Of a stretch of 64,000 nt of DNA, positions 29,624-37,502 are shown piece by piece. Under the pieces are notes generated by a model. The model was given only the letters and a program-made list of their open reading frames with translations, did not search any database and had not been told where the DNA came from. Source of the stretch: Streptomyces spinosus (GTDB lineage Bacteria > Actinomycetota > Actinomycetes > Streptomycetales > Streptomycetaceae). Numbering within the stretch: position 1 is the first letter of the stretch; each line of letters opens with the position of its first letter. Position numbers and translations under genes: made by a program. The DNA is taken from positions 124,001-188,000 of the forward strand of contig NZ_JAINRC010000009.1 in NCBI RefSeq assembly GCF_020400655.1, read 5' to 3'.

Positions 29624-29948
29624 GGCTCCTGCTGCTCCTAGGGGTCACGAGAGGTCATGAGCCGTCTACCCCTCAGCGTCCTGGTCAGCCCCATGGTGAC
29701 CTCCCGGACACGGTGATCCCGGTGCCGCGCCGCGGCAGACGCCCCGGTGGAGTGAACGGTTCGCGGCTGCGGCGGTGGAGCGGCTGACGGCGCTGGAGCC
29801 GCGAGTGCGGTGAGCGGCCGGGTCGCGGGCCCGACCGGGCGGCGGGCGCGGGCGGGTTGCGGGTACGGCGAAGGGCCGGAGCCGTGGTGGCTCCGGCCCT
29901 TCGCCGGGAACGTACGGCGCCGGCCCCCGTGGCGACCGGCGGCACGGC
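29624..29948. other. 325-bp intergenic region with a strong hairpin
   Basis: No gene is visible. The right end holds the terminator at 29867-29905. The left end carries the hydrolase ribosome site and presumably its promoter. Confidence 0.6.
29867..29905 (-). terminator. long hairpin terminator after the FMN reductase gene
   Basis: A perfect 17-bp stem (GGCGAAGGGCCGGAGCC and its complement) has a 5-nt loop GTGGT. It lies 44 bp beyond the stop of the minus-strand reductase gene. Confidence 0.8.
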
Positions 29949-30509
29949 TCAGGCGGCGGCAGCGCCCACGTTGCCGTGCAGACGGGCGACGACCTCGGTC
30001 AGCTGGGCGGCGACCTCGGCGTCGTCGACCGGGTGGGTCTCGGCGAAGCGGGTGACCGAGCCGGGGATGGACAGCTTGATGTCCTCGATCACCTTGCCGC
30101 CGGCGATGCCCACGGCCTTGCGGGCCTCGTCCTGCGCCCACACGCCGCCGTACTGGCCGAAGGCGGTGCCGATCACGGCGACGGGCTTGCCGCCGAAGGC
30201 GCCGGCGCCGTAGGGGCGGGACAGCCAGTCGATGGCGTTCTTCAGCACGGCCGGGATGGTGCCGTTGTACTCGGGGGAGAAGATCAGGAAGGCGTCCGCG
30301 GCCTGGGCTGCCTCGCGCAGCTTGGCGGCGGCGGCCGGCACCTGGCCCTCGACGTCGATGTCCTCGTTGTAGAAGGGGATGTCGGCCAGGCCCTCGTACA
30401 GCTCGACCTCGGCGCCCTCCGGCGCGAGCTTCACGGCCGCCTCGGCGAGCTGGCGGTTGTGCGAACCGGCGCGAAGGCTGCCGACGAGCGCGAGGATGCG
30501 AACAGACAT
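29949..30509 (-). CDS. NAD(P)H-dependent FMN reductase (flavodoxin-like)
   Basis: This 186-residue flavodoxin-fold protein has the phosphate-binding ALVGSLRAGSHNRQLAEAA loop, the SPEYNGTIPAVLKNAIDWLSR motif, and KPVAVIGTAFGQYGG, all typical of the NADPH-dependent FMN/quinone/azo reductase family. It starts at ATG 30509 with TTGGAG upstream. It is divergent from a TetR regulator, with two matching palindromes between, so it is the likely target. It probably reduces quinones or supplies FMNH2. Confidence 0.93.
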   Translation of the reverse strand: MSVRILALVGSLRAGSHNRQLAEAAVKLAPEGAEVELYEGLADIPFYNEDIDVEGQVPAAAAKLREAAQAADAFLIFSPEYNGTIPAVLKNAIDWLSRPYGAGAFGGKPVAVIGTAFGQYGGVWAQDEARKAVGIAGGKVIEDIKLSIPGSVTRFAETHPVDDAEVAAQLTEVVARLHGNVGAAAA

Positions 30510-30547
30510 GGGAACTCCAAGGGGCTGAAACATCGCTGTAACGATCC

Positions 30548-30595
30548 GGACCGGGGTCCGTTTAAGTGTGTACCACCCTAACCGGACCGCGGTCC
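30548..30595. promoter_or_regulatory. paired GGACC/GGTCC operators in the reductase/tetR divergent promoter
   Basis: GGACCGGGGTCC (30548-30559) and GGACCGCGGTCC (30584-30595, a perfect palindrome) both follow CC and precede a GTTT or AGTTT run. Their centres are 36 bp apart. Each sits on one side of the divergent promoter, suggesting TetR control of both genes. Confidence 0.65.
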
Positions 30596-30626
30596 AGTTT
30601 TGTTCCCGATGCTTTACGCTGTCGAC

Positions 30627-31289
30627 ATGTCCAGCGCTCTGCCGCCCTTCCCGAAGCCTGAGGAGCCCGTCGACACGCCGTGGTTGCTGGAGGTCGGCCC
30701 GGCGTCCGAGGAGCCGCTCCTGCGTGCCGACGCCGCCCGCAACCGGGCCAGGCTGCTGGAGGCCGCCGCGCGGCTGATCGCGGAGCACGGGGTGGCCGGG
30801 GTCACCATGGAGGCGGTGGCGGCGGCGGCCAACGTGGGCAAGGGCACCGTCTTCCGCCGCTTCGGCGACCGCACCGGGCTGCTGATGGCCCTGCTCGACC
30901 ATTCGGCCAGGCAGCTCCAGGCCGACTTCCTGAGCGGGCCCCCGCCGCTCGGTCCCGGCTCGCCGCCCCTGGAGCGGCTGCGGGCCTTCGGTGTGGCGGT
31001 GCTGTACCGCACGGCGGAGCAGCTGGACCTCCAGCTCGCCGCCCAGCCGGAGCCGACCCGCCGGTTCGCGCACCCGGCCGCCGGGTCGCTGCACATGCAC
31101 GCGACGATGCTGCTCCGCCAGATCGTCCCGGACGCCGACTGCGACCTGCTGGCCCACACCCTCCTGGCCTCGCTGGACCCCGCGCTGATCCACCACCTGA
31201 CCCGGCAGTGCGCGATGCCCATGGAGCGCCTGGAATCCGGCTGGCTCGACCTGGTCGCCCGGGTGACCGGCACGGAACCGCTGCGCTAG
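30627..31289 (+). CDS. TetR-family regulator
   Basis: This 220-residue regulator has a 35-residue N-terminal extension. A TetR HTH follows: RARLLEAAARLIAEHGVAGVTMEAVAAAANVGKGTVFRRFGDRTGLLMAL. The C-terminal ligand domain is all helical. It starts at ATG 30627. It is divergent from the FMN reductase, with two operator-like palindromes between. Its TAG stop is the first codon of an intergenic repeat element. Confidence 0.9.
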   Translation: MSSALPPFPKPEEPVDTPWLLEVGPASEEPLLRADAARNRARLLEAAARLIAEHGVAGVTMEAVAAAANVGKGTVFRRFGDRTGLLMALLDHSARQLQADFLSGPPPLGPGSPPLERLRAFGVAVLYRTAEQLDLQLAAQPEPTRRFAHPAAGSLHMHATMLLRQIVPDADCDLLAHTLLASLDPALIHHLTRQCAMPMERLESGWLDLVARVTGTEPLR

Positions 31290-31325
31290 GGCCTTTCGTT
31301 TGGATCAGGCCGGATCAGGGGGCGG
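31287..31325. repeat. intergenic element copy 1, starting at a TAG stop
   Basis: The sequence begins TAGGGCCTTTCG with the stop codon of tetR and continues to GGATCAGG-CC-GGATCAGG. It matches copies at 38877 and 54307. The right-hand arm seen in the other two copies is not evident here. Confidence 0.75.
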
Positions 31326-31653
31326 GGTCTGGTGCCGCGCGTCGCAAGGCGGAGGAGGGCGCCAAGCCGAATCCCCGGCCCGTTCACGAGCCCAAGGACC
31401 AGGCCGTGTCGCCCCGGCCCGTGGGCAAACCCAGGACCAGGCCGAGTCCCCGGCCCGTTCGCCAGCCTCAGGACCAGGCCGTGTCGCCCCGGCCCGTTAG
31501 CAACCCCCGGCGTCGGGCCGGGTCCCCTGGGCCTGTCCGGGATTTCCGGCGCCGGGCCAAGGCGCCCCGGCCGCCCCGGCCCGCTCGGGCCGTCTCGTCC
31601 GGCCGGTCTCGCCCGGCCTGGGGGACCGCCCGGGCAGGCCAGGGGCCGCCCGG
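31290..31653. other. gene-free region with a repeat element and tandem repeats
   Basis: It contains the intergenic element directly after tetR and then 37/38-bp tandem repeats. Open frames through it are periodic Pro/Arg-rich shadows. Confidence 0.6.
31366..31515. repeat. alternating 37/38-bp tandem repeats
   Basis: Units at 31366-31402, 31403-31440, 31441-31477 and 31478-31515 alternate between two types (GCCGAGTCCCCGGCCCG... and GCCGTGTCGCCCCGGCCCG...), so the real period is 75 bp. Further decayed units continue towards 31600. Confidence 0.8.
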
Positions 31654-32805
31654 TCAGTCCCCCAGGCCGGTGAACATGTTCACCAGGCCCCGTGGCGCGT
31701 CCGTGCGGAACAGCAGGGACTGGCTGTGGGCGGAGTCAGCCGCGGAGGTCTCGGCGCGGGGGAACATCCGCGACTCGTAGGCGGCCAGCGCGGCCTCCGT
31801 GTCCCCGGGGTGCGCGGCCAGGGCGAGGCCCAGTTCGGCGCCGTCGATCAGGGCCAGGTTGGCGCCCTCGCCCGCGAACGGCGACATCAGGTGCGCCGCG
31901 TCGCCGAGCAGGGTCACCCCGGGCACCCGCTCCCAGCGGTGCCCGGCCGGCAGGGCGTGGATGCGGCGGGGCACCAGCGCGCCGTCCGCGTCGGCGACCA
32001 GCGCCCGCAGGCTCTCGTCCCAGCCGTCGAACTCCTTCAGCACGGCCGCCTTCGCCGCCTCGGTGTCGGTGAAGTCGATGCCGTCCAGCCAGTCCTCGGG
32101 CGCCACCACGGCGGCGTACACGTGCAGGCTGCCGTCGGTCTCCCGGTGGGCGAGGAAACCGCGGCCGGGGCCGAGCGCGAAGAGCATGCCGCCGCCGACC
32201 ACCTCCGCGCTCACCGGGTGGCGCGCCTCCGCCTGCCACAGGTCGGCCTCCACGAACGACACGCCGGTGTACGCGGGCCGGGCCGTGGAGACCAGCGGCC
32301 GTACGCGCGACCAGGCGCCGTCCGCCCCGACCAGAACGCCGGTGGTGAACTCGGTGCCGTCCACGAGCGTCACCCGGTGCCGGCCGCCGTCCAGCGGGCG
32401 GACGCCGGTGACCTTGGCGCCCCAGCGGACCGTGCCGGCGGGCAGGGAGCGGAGCAGCAGGTCCCGCAGGTCGCCGCGGTCGATCTCGGGCCGGCCGCCG
32501 GAGCCGTCGTCGGGTTCGGCCAGCCGGACCGTGCCGTGCCGGTCGAGGACCCGTACGGCCTGGCCGCCGGAGTGCACCCGGGTCAGGAACTCCTCGTGCA
32601 GGCCGGCGGCCCGCAGCGCCTCCTGGCCGGTGTCGTCGTGGATGTCGAGCATGCCGCCCTGGACCCGGGCGTCCGCCGACGCGTCCAGGTCGAACAACGC
32701 GGCCTCGATGCCGTGCACGTGCAGCACCCGGGCGAGCGTGAGCCCGCCGAGACCCGCGCCGACGACGGCGACCGGGTGGTGGGGGAGGGAACCGGGGGTC
32801 GTCAT
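31654..32805 (-). CDS. FAD-dependent monooxygenase (TetX/PHBH-like)
   Basis: This 383-residue class A flavin monooxygenase has the N-terminal GxGxxG (VAVVGAGLGGLTLARVL), the DG motif (VLVGADGAWSRVR) and the GD motif (GVTLLGDAAHLMSPFAGEGANLAL), in the usual order. It starts at ATG 32805 with AGGAGG upstream and overlaps the upstream tetR gene by 4 bp, so the two form an operon. TetX-like enzymes inactivate tetracyclines or hydroxylate aromatics; the substrate here is unknown. A 16-bp palindrome with the regulator's operator core lies within its last codons. Confidence 0.93.
   Translation of the reverse strand: MTTPGSLPHHPVAVVGAGLGGLTLARVLHVHGIEAALFDLDASADARVQGGMLDIHDDTGQEALRAAGLHEEFLTRVHSGGQAVRVLDRHGTVRLAEPDDGSGGRPEIDRGDLRDLLLRSLPAGTVRWGAKVTGVRPLDGGRHRVTLVDGTEFTTGVLVGADGAWSRVRPLVSTARPAYTGVSFVEADLWQAEARHPVSAEVVGGGMLFALGPGRGFLAHRETDGSLHVYAAVVAPEDWLDGIDFTDTEAAKAAVLKEFDGWDESLRALVADADGALVPRRIHALPAGHRWERVPGVTLLGDAAHLMSPFAGEGANLALIDGAELGLALAAHPGDTEAALAAYESRMFPRAETSAADSAHSQSLLFRTDAPRGLVNMFTGLGD
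31669..31684. promoter_or_regulatory. 16-bp perfect palindrome inside the monooxygenase 3' end
   Basis: GGTGAACATGTTCACC shares the 10-bp core GAACATGTTC with the triple operator upstream of this operon. It lies in the last 10 codons of the gene. It may be a distal operator or a coincidence of coding (NMFTG). Confidence 0.4.
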
Positions 32806-33530
32806 GTGGCCTCCTGGCCGTCGATGGTGACGTCGGTCGGCACGTCGGTCGGCACGTCGGTCGGTGCCGGGGTCGGTACGGCGGTCCGCTCGATGCCGTT
32901 GATCAGCGTCTGGAAGGCCCACGACACTCGGGCCTCGGGCGTGCCGGACAGCAGCGCTTCGGCGCCGGCCGCGATGTGCGGATGGGTGGCGGCGGGCGCC
33001 TCGCGCAGGGCCCGGGCCGCCGCCTGCCAGTCGCCCTGCGGCTGCTCCCCGGCGTGCTCGGCGGCGGTCGCCGTGGCGTGCTGGAGCAGCAGGTCCACGC
33101 CCCAGGCCGCCTGGGCGAGCGGCACCCCGCCCGCGTGGAGCAGTTCCAGCAGGGTCTCGACCAGGCGTAGGTAGTGCGGGCCGCTCGGCCGGGCGGTCAG
33201 CGCCGAGCGAGCCAGGGTGGGGTGCTCCAGGAGCATGTCGGTGTAGCCGGTGAGCACCCGCTCCAGCCGCTCCCGCCAGGTGCCCCCGGCCGGTGCCGGG
33301 GCGAGGGTGCCGAGCAGTTCGTCCAGGACGGCGGCGTGCAGTTCGTCGGTGTTGCGGACGTACACGTAGAGCGAGGCCGGGCCGGTGTCGAGTTCCTGCG
33401 CGAGCCGTCGCATGGTCACCTTGCGGAGCCCTTCCGCCCGCAGGATCGCGACGGCGGCGGCGATGATGCCCTCCCGGGTCAGGGCGGGTTTGGCGGGACG
33501 CTCCCGGCGGGAGCGGGGGGCAGCGTTCAT
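32802..33530 (-). CDS. TetR-family regulator (TetR_C type)
   Basis: This 242-residue regulator has the HTH LTREGIIAAAVAILRAEGLRKVTMRRLAQELDTGPASLYVYVRNTDEL, close to the tetracycline-repressor group, and a helical C-terminal domain. It ends in a run of PTDVPTDVPTDV repeats. ATG 33530 (MNAAPRSRRER) is chosen; an upstream ATG at 33590 would place the operator palindromes inside the gene. It overlaps the FAD monooxygenase by 4 bp and is preceded by three phased palindromes. Confidence 0.9.
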   Translation of the reverse strand: MNAAPRSRRERPAKPALTREGIIAAAVAILRAEGLRKVTMRRLAQELDTGPASLYVYVRNTDELHAAVLDELLGTLAPAPAGGTWRERLERVLTGYTDMLLEHPTLARSALTARPSGPHYLRLVETLLELLHAGGVPLAQAAWGVDLLLQHATATAAEHAGEQPQGDWQAAARALREAPAATHPHIAAGAEALLSGTPEARVSWAFQTLINGIERTAVPTPAPTDVPTDVPTDVTIDGQEAT

Positions 33531-33544
33531 GCCCGATACCGTAA

Positions 33545-33586
33545 CGAACATGTTCGTCGCGAACAAGTTCGGGGCGAACATGTTCG
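33545..33586. promoter_or_regulatory. three palindromes with exact 15-bp spacing
   Basis: CGAACATGTTCG (33545-33556), CGAACAAGTTCG (33560-33571) and CGAACATGTTCG (33575-33586) start exactly 15 bp apart. They begin 14 bp upstream of the tetR start, in the promoter region shared with the divergent lacI-type gene. They are probable TetR operators. Confidence 0.75.
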
Positions 33587-33697
33587 TCACCAGTCACGTG
33601 GGCGTCCTCTTCGCGTGGGCGTCCTCTTTGTCGAACGATGAACCACCTTGCCCCGCCCGTCCCCGGCCCCCGCCCCTCTGCCAGGATGCGGTCTGTC

Positions 33698-34699
33698 ATG
33701 GTGCAGATACCGAACACGCCCACGAGTGCCGATGTGGCCCGCCTGGCCGGCGTCTCGCGCGCGACCGTCTCCTACGTCCTCAACAACACCGGCGCCGTAC
33801 GGATCAGCGAACCGACCCGCCGGCGCGTGCACGAGGCCGCGCGCGAACTGGGGTACGTCCCCCACGCCGCCGCCCGCAGCCTGCGCGCCGGACGCAGCCG
33901 TATGGTCCTCATGCCCGCCCCGGCGATCCCGGTGGGCCCCCTGTACAGCCGGTTCCTGAACGAACTCCAGTGGGCGCTGGGCCGTCTGGACTACACCGTC
34001 GTCCAGTACGGCAGCGTCGGTCTGGAGGGGGACGAGGCCGCCCGGGCCTGGGCGGAGCTGCGGCCGGTCGCCGTCCTGGTGCCCGGTGCCGGCCTCGGCC
34101 CCGAAGGCGTCGCCGTCCTCAAGCGGTCCGGCGCCCGCGCCGTGGTCACCCTCGGCCCCGGCCGGGTGGAGGGAGCGCACGCGCTGCAGATGGACCACGA
34201 CGCCGTCGGTCACTGCGCGGGCGCCCACCTGTACGCCCGGGGGCGGCGCCGGATCGGTGTGGTGCTGCCCGGGGAACCGGGACTGGAGGCCTACTCACGG
34301 CCCCGGCTCGCGGGCGTGCGCGAGGCGCTGCGGGGCACGGACGCCACCGTCACGGAACTGCCGCTCGCCTACACCGAGGAGGCCGCCGCCGCACTGGCCT
34401 CACGCTGGTCCGGGTCCGGCCTGGACGCGGTGTTCGCCTACAACGACGAGTACGCGATGCTGCTCATGCGTGCCCTCCAGGACGAGGGCGTACGCGTCCC
34501 CGAGGACGTCGCCGTCGTCGGCGCCGACGACCTGATGCTGGGCCGGCTGCTGCGGCCCCGGCTGAGCACGGTCCGCATCGAACTGCCCTCGGGGCAGGAC
34601 CTCGCCGGACTCGTCGACCGTGCCGTGCGCGACCCGGGCGGCGAGCCCGAGGTGCGCACCGTGCTGGGGGCCTCGGTGATCCGGCGGGAGTCCAGCTGA
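33698..34699 (+). CDS. LacI-family transcriptional regulator
   Basis: This 333-residue regulator has the HTH TSADVARLAGVSRATVSYVLNNTGAVRISEPTRRRVHEAARELGYVPHAAARSLRAG, the hinge helix, and a periplasmic-binding-protein-like effector domain ending in VVGADDLMLGRLLRPRLSTVRI. It starts at ATG 33698, or possibly 33686. No sugar genes adjoin it, which is unusual for the family. It is divergent from tetR and shares the promoter region with the phased palindromes, so the TetR protein may control it. Its ligand and targets are unknown. Confidence 0.9.
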   Translation: MVQIPNTPTSADVARLAGVSRATVSYVLNNTGAVRISEPTRRRVHEAARELGYVPHAAARSLRAGRSRMVLMPAPAIPVGPLYSRFLNELQWALGRLDYTVVQYGSVGLEGDEAARAWAELRPVAVLVPGAGLGPEGVAVLKRSGARAVVTLGPGRVEGAHALQMDHDAVGHCAGAHLYARGRRRIGVVLPGEPGLEAYSRPRLAGVREALRGTDATVTELPLAYTEEAAAALASRWSGSGLDAVFAYNDEYAMLLMRALQDEGVRVPEDVAVVGADDLMLGRLLRPRLSTVRIELPSGQDLAGLVDRAVRDPGGEPEVRTVLGASVIRRESS

Positions 34700-34738
34700 T
34701 CCGCTCCCGCACGCGGTGTCACCGCGGCCCCGCACGCG

Positions 34739-35146
<408 letters not shown>

Positions 35147-35286
35147 GGCGTGTTTCCCTCTTCCTGGTGTGGGGTGTGCCGACGGCGGAAACACGGCGGC
35201 CCGGCCGCCTATTCCACCCGTGCACGCCCCTGTTCCGCGTGCGTACCCGTGTGGCCACGGCGCACACCACCCACCAGACTGACTCC

Positions 35287-36717
35287 ATGACGGAAACGGA
35301 ATCCATCGCTTACGACGTCGTGGTGATCGGGGGCGGTCCCGTGGGGGAGAACGTCGCCGACCGCACTCGCGCGGCCGGCCTCACCACGGCCCTCGTGGAG
35401 AGCGAACTGCTCGGCGGCGAATGCTCGTACTGGGCCTGTATGCCCAGCAAGGCCCTGCTCAGGCCGGTCATAGCACAGGCCGACGCCCGCCGCCTGCCCG
35501 GCCTCGCCCAGGCCGTCCAGGGGCCGCTCGACGCCCCGGCCGTCCTGGCCCGCCGGAACTACTTCGCCGCCGACTGGAAGGACGACGGCCAGGCCCGCTG
35601 GCTGGAGGGCACCGGCGCCGTCCTGTACCGCGGCCAGGGCCGGCTGGCCGGTCCCCGCACGGTCACGGTCACCGGCCCCGACGGCACGGTCACCACCCTC
35701 ACCGCCCGGCACGCCGTGGCCGTGTCCACCGGCACCCGGGCCCAACTGCCCGACCTGCCCGGACTCGCCGAGGTCAAGCCCTGGACCAGCCGCGAGGCCA
35801 CCAGCGCCCAGGCGGTCCCGGGCCGGCTGATCGTCGTCGGCGGCGGTGTCGTCGCCACCGAGATGGCCACCGCCTGGCAGGCACTCGGCTCCCGGGTCAC
35901 CATGCTGGTGCGCGGCAAGGGCCTGCTGAACCGCATGGAGCCGTTCGCCGGCGAACTGGTCGCCGAGGCCCTCACCGAGGCGGGCGTCGACGTGCGCACC
36001 GGCACCTCCGTGGAGAGCGTCGGCCGGGAGAACGGCACGGTCGTGGCCGTCACCTCCGCCGGTGACCGGATCGAGGGCGACGAGATCCTCTTCGCCACCG
36101 GCCGCGTCCCGCACACCGACGACATCGGCCTGGAGACCGTCGGCCTGGAACCCGGCTCCTGGCTGGACGTCGACGACAGTCTGCGCGTGACCGGCACCGA
36201 CTGGCTGTACGGGGTCGGCGACGTCAACCGCCGCGCCCTCCTCACCCACCAGGGCAAGTACCAGGCCCGCGTGGCCGGTGCCGCCATCGCCGCCCGCGCC
36301 ACCGGCGGCACGGTCGCGGAGGAGCCCTGGGGCGCCCACGCCGCCACCGCCGACCACCACGCCGTTCCCCAGGTCGTCTTCACCGACCCGGAGGCCGCCG
36401 CGGTCGGACTCTCCCTCGCCGAGGCGGAACAGGCCGGCCACCGCGTCCGCGCCGTCGACGTGGAGTTCTCCTCCGTCGCGGGAGCCGGCCTGTACGGCGA
36501 CGGGTACAAGGGCCGCGCCCGGATGGTCGTGGACCTGGAGGACGAGATCCTGCGCGGGGTCACCTTCGTCGGTCCCGGCGTCGGCGAGCTCATCCACTCG
36601 GCCACCGTCGCGGTCGCGGGACACGTCCCGGTCAGCCGGCTCTGGCACGTCGTTCCGTCGTACCCGACGCTGAGCGAGGTGTGGCTGCGGCTGCTGGAGG
36701 CCTACCGGGACAACTGA
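35287..36717 (+). CDS. FAD-dependent pyridine nucleotide-disulfide oxidoreductase
   Basis: This 476-residue class I disulfide reductase has the FAD motif VVVIGGGPVGENVADR, redox-active Cys46 and Cys51 in GGECSYWACMPSK, and an NAD(P) motif LIVVGGGVVATEMA. The second FAD segment is WLYGVGDVNRR and the C-terminal His-Glu dyad is in HVVPSYPTLSEVW. The CSYWAC spacing and sequence differ from lipoamide dehydrogenase (CLNVGC). It could be a mercuric-reductase-like, mycothione-type or soluble transhydrogenase-like enzyme. It is divergent from thioredoxin and convergent, 7 bp apart, with peptide deformylase. Confidence 0.9.
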   Translation: MTETESIAYDVVVIGGGPVGENVADRTRAAGLTTALVESELLGGECSYWACMPSKALLRPVIAQADARRLPGLAQAVQGPLDAPAVLARRNYFAADWKDDGQARWLEGTGAVLYRGQGRLAGPRTVTVTGPDGTVTTLTARHAVAVSTGTRAQLPDLPGLAEVKPWTSREATSAQAVPGRLIVVGGGVVATEMATAWQALGSRVTMLVRGKGLLNRMEPFAGELVAEALTEAGVDVRTGTSVESVGRENGTVVAVTSAGDRIEGDEILFATGRVPHTDDIGLETVGLEPGSWLDVDDSLRVTGTDWLYGVGDVNRRALLTHQGKYQARVAGAAIAARATGGTVAEEPWGAHAATADHHAVPQVVFTDPEAAAVGLSLAEAEQAGHRVRAVDVEFSSVAGAGLYGDGYKGRARMVVDLEDEILRGVTFVGPGVGELIHSATVAVAGHVPVSRLWHVVPSYPTLSEVWLRLLEAYRDN

Positions 36718-36724
36718 GCGGCGG

Positions 36725-37369
36725 CTAAGGCAGTTCGAAGCCCAGGGCCTCGGCCGCCGCCTCCGGCGTCGGCTGGGCCCACAGGGCAAGGGCCGCCTCG
36801 GCGGTGGACAGCGAGCGCGGCTCCGCGCGGTCCAGGTACAGGGTGCCGTCGAGATGGTCCGTCTCGTGCTGGACGATCCGGGCCGGCCAGCCGGTGAACA
36901 CCTCGTCCAGCGCGCGCCCGTGTTCGTCCGTGCCGCGCAGCCGTACCCCGGCGTGCCGGGCCACCACCGCGACCCACCCCGGCACGCTCAGGCAGCCCTC
37001 GAAGAACGCGGCCCTGGCGGTGCCGACGGGCTCGTACGAGGGGTTGACCAGGACCCGGAAGGGCTGCGGCACCCGGCCCCGGGCCACCGCCACCTCCTCG
37101 GGCACCTGCGCGGGGTCCTCGATGACCGCGATCCGCAGCGGCACACCGACCTGCGGGGCGGCGAGACCGACACCGGGGGCCGCGCGCATGGTGACGCGCA
37201 GGGCCTCGACGAACCGGGCGAGCAGCGCGGGGCCGAGCTGGCCGTCGTACGGCTCGGTGCCGCGCCGCAGCACCGGCTGTCCGGCCGCGACGATGGGCAG
37301 GGGGCCGCCGGAGGCGAGGAGTTCCTCGACCCGCTCGGCGAGCGGTGCGTGATCACGGGGAGGTGCCAT
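36725..37369 (-). CDS. def: peptide deformylase
   Basis: This 214-residue protein has all three deformylase motifs: GVGLAAPQ (66-73), EGCLSVPG with metal Cys126, and QHETDHLDG with His168, Glu169 and His172. It removes the formyl group from nascent proteins. It is not next to fmt, the usual housekeeping partner, so it is likely an accessory copy. Accessory deformylases are sometimes resistance genes for deformylase inhibitors. It starts at ATG 37369. Confidence 0.94.
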   Translation of the reverse strand: MAPPRDHAPLAERVEELLASGGPLPIVAAGQPVLRRGTEPYDGQLGPALLARFVEALRVTMRAAPGVGLAAPQVGVPLRIAVIEDPAQVPEEVAVARGRVPQPFRVLVNPSYEPVGTARAAFFEGCLSVPGWVAVVARHAGVRLRGTDEHGRALDEVFTGWPARIVQHETDHLDGTLYLDRAEPRSLSTAEAALALWAQPTPEAAAEALGFELP

Positions 37370-37502
37370 CGCGTCAGCATGCCACGCCCGCCCGCCGTCC
37401 CCTGTGGCCCAGGTCACCAACACCCCGGGGAACTCGGCCCTTTCGCGGTCCGACTACGGGACCGCCCTCGCTTTTCGCCCCGAGCCCCGGAGAACCCCGC
37501 CG

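Noticed and set aside
30514..30626. Divergent promoter as a riboswitch
   Set aside because: The symmetry is fully explained by two short palindromic operators; no conserved aptamer structure was recognised.
31300..31780. Periodic Pro/Arg-rich open frames
   Set aside because: The periodicity comes from the 37/38-bp DNA repeats, occurs in more than one frame, and has no ribosome site.
33545..33586. SOS/LexA boxes
   Set aside because: Actinobacterial LexA sites have CGAAC-N4-GTTCG; here the gap is 2 bp and the flanking genes are not DNA-repair genes.
33531..33590. Upstream start for the tetR gene (MTNMFAPNLF...)
   Set aside because: Those codons simply translate the operator palindromes; TetR homology and the usual start follow at 33530.
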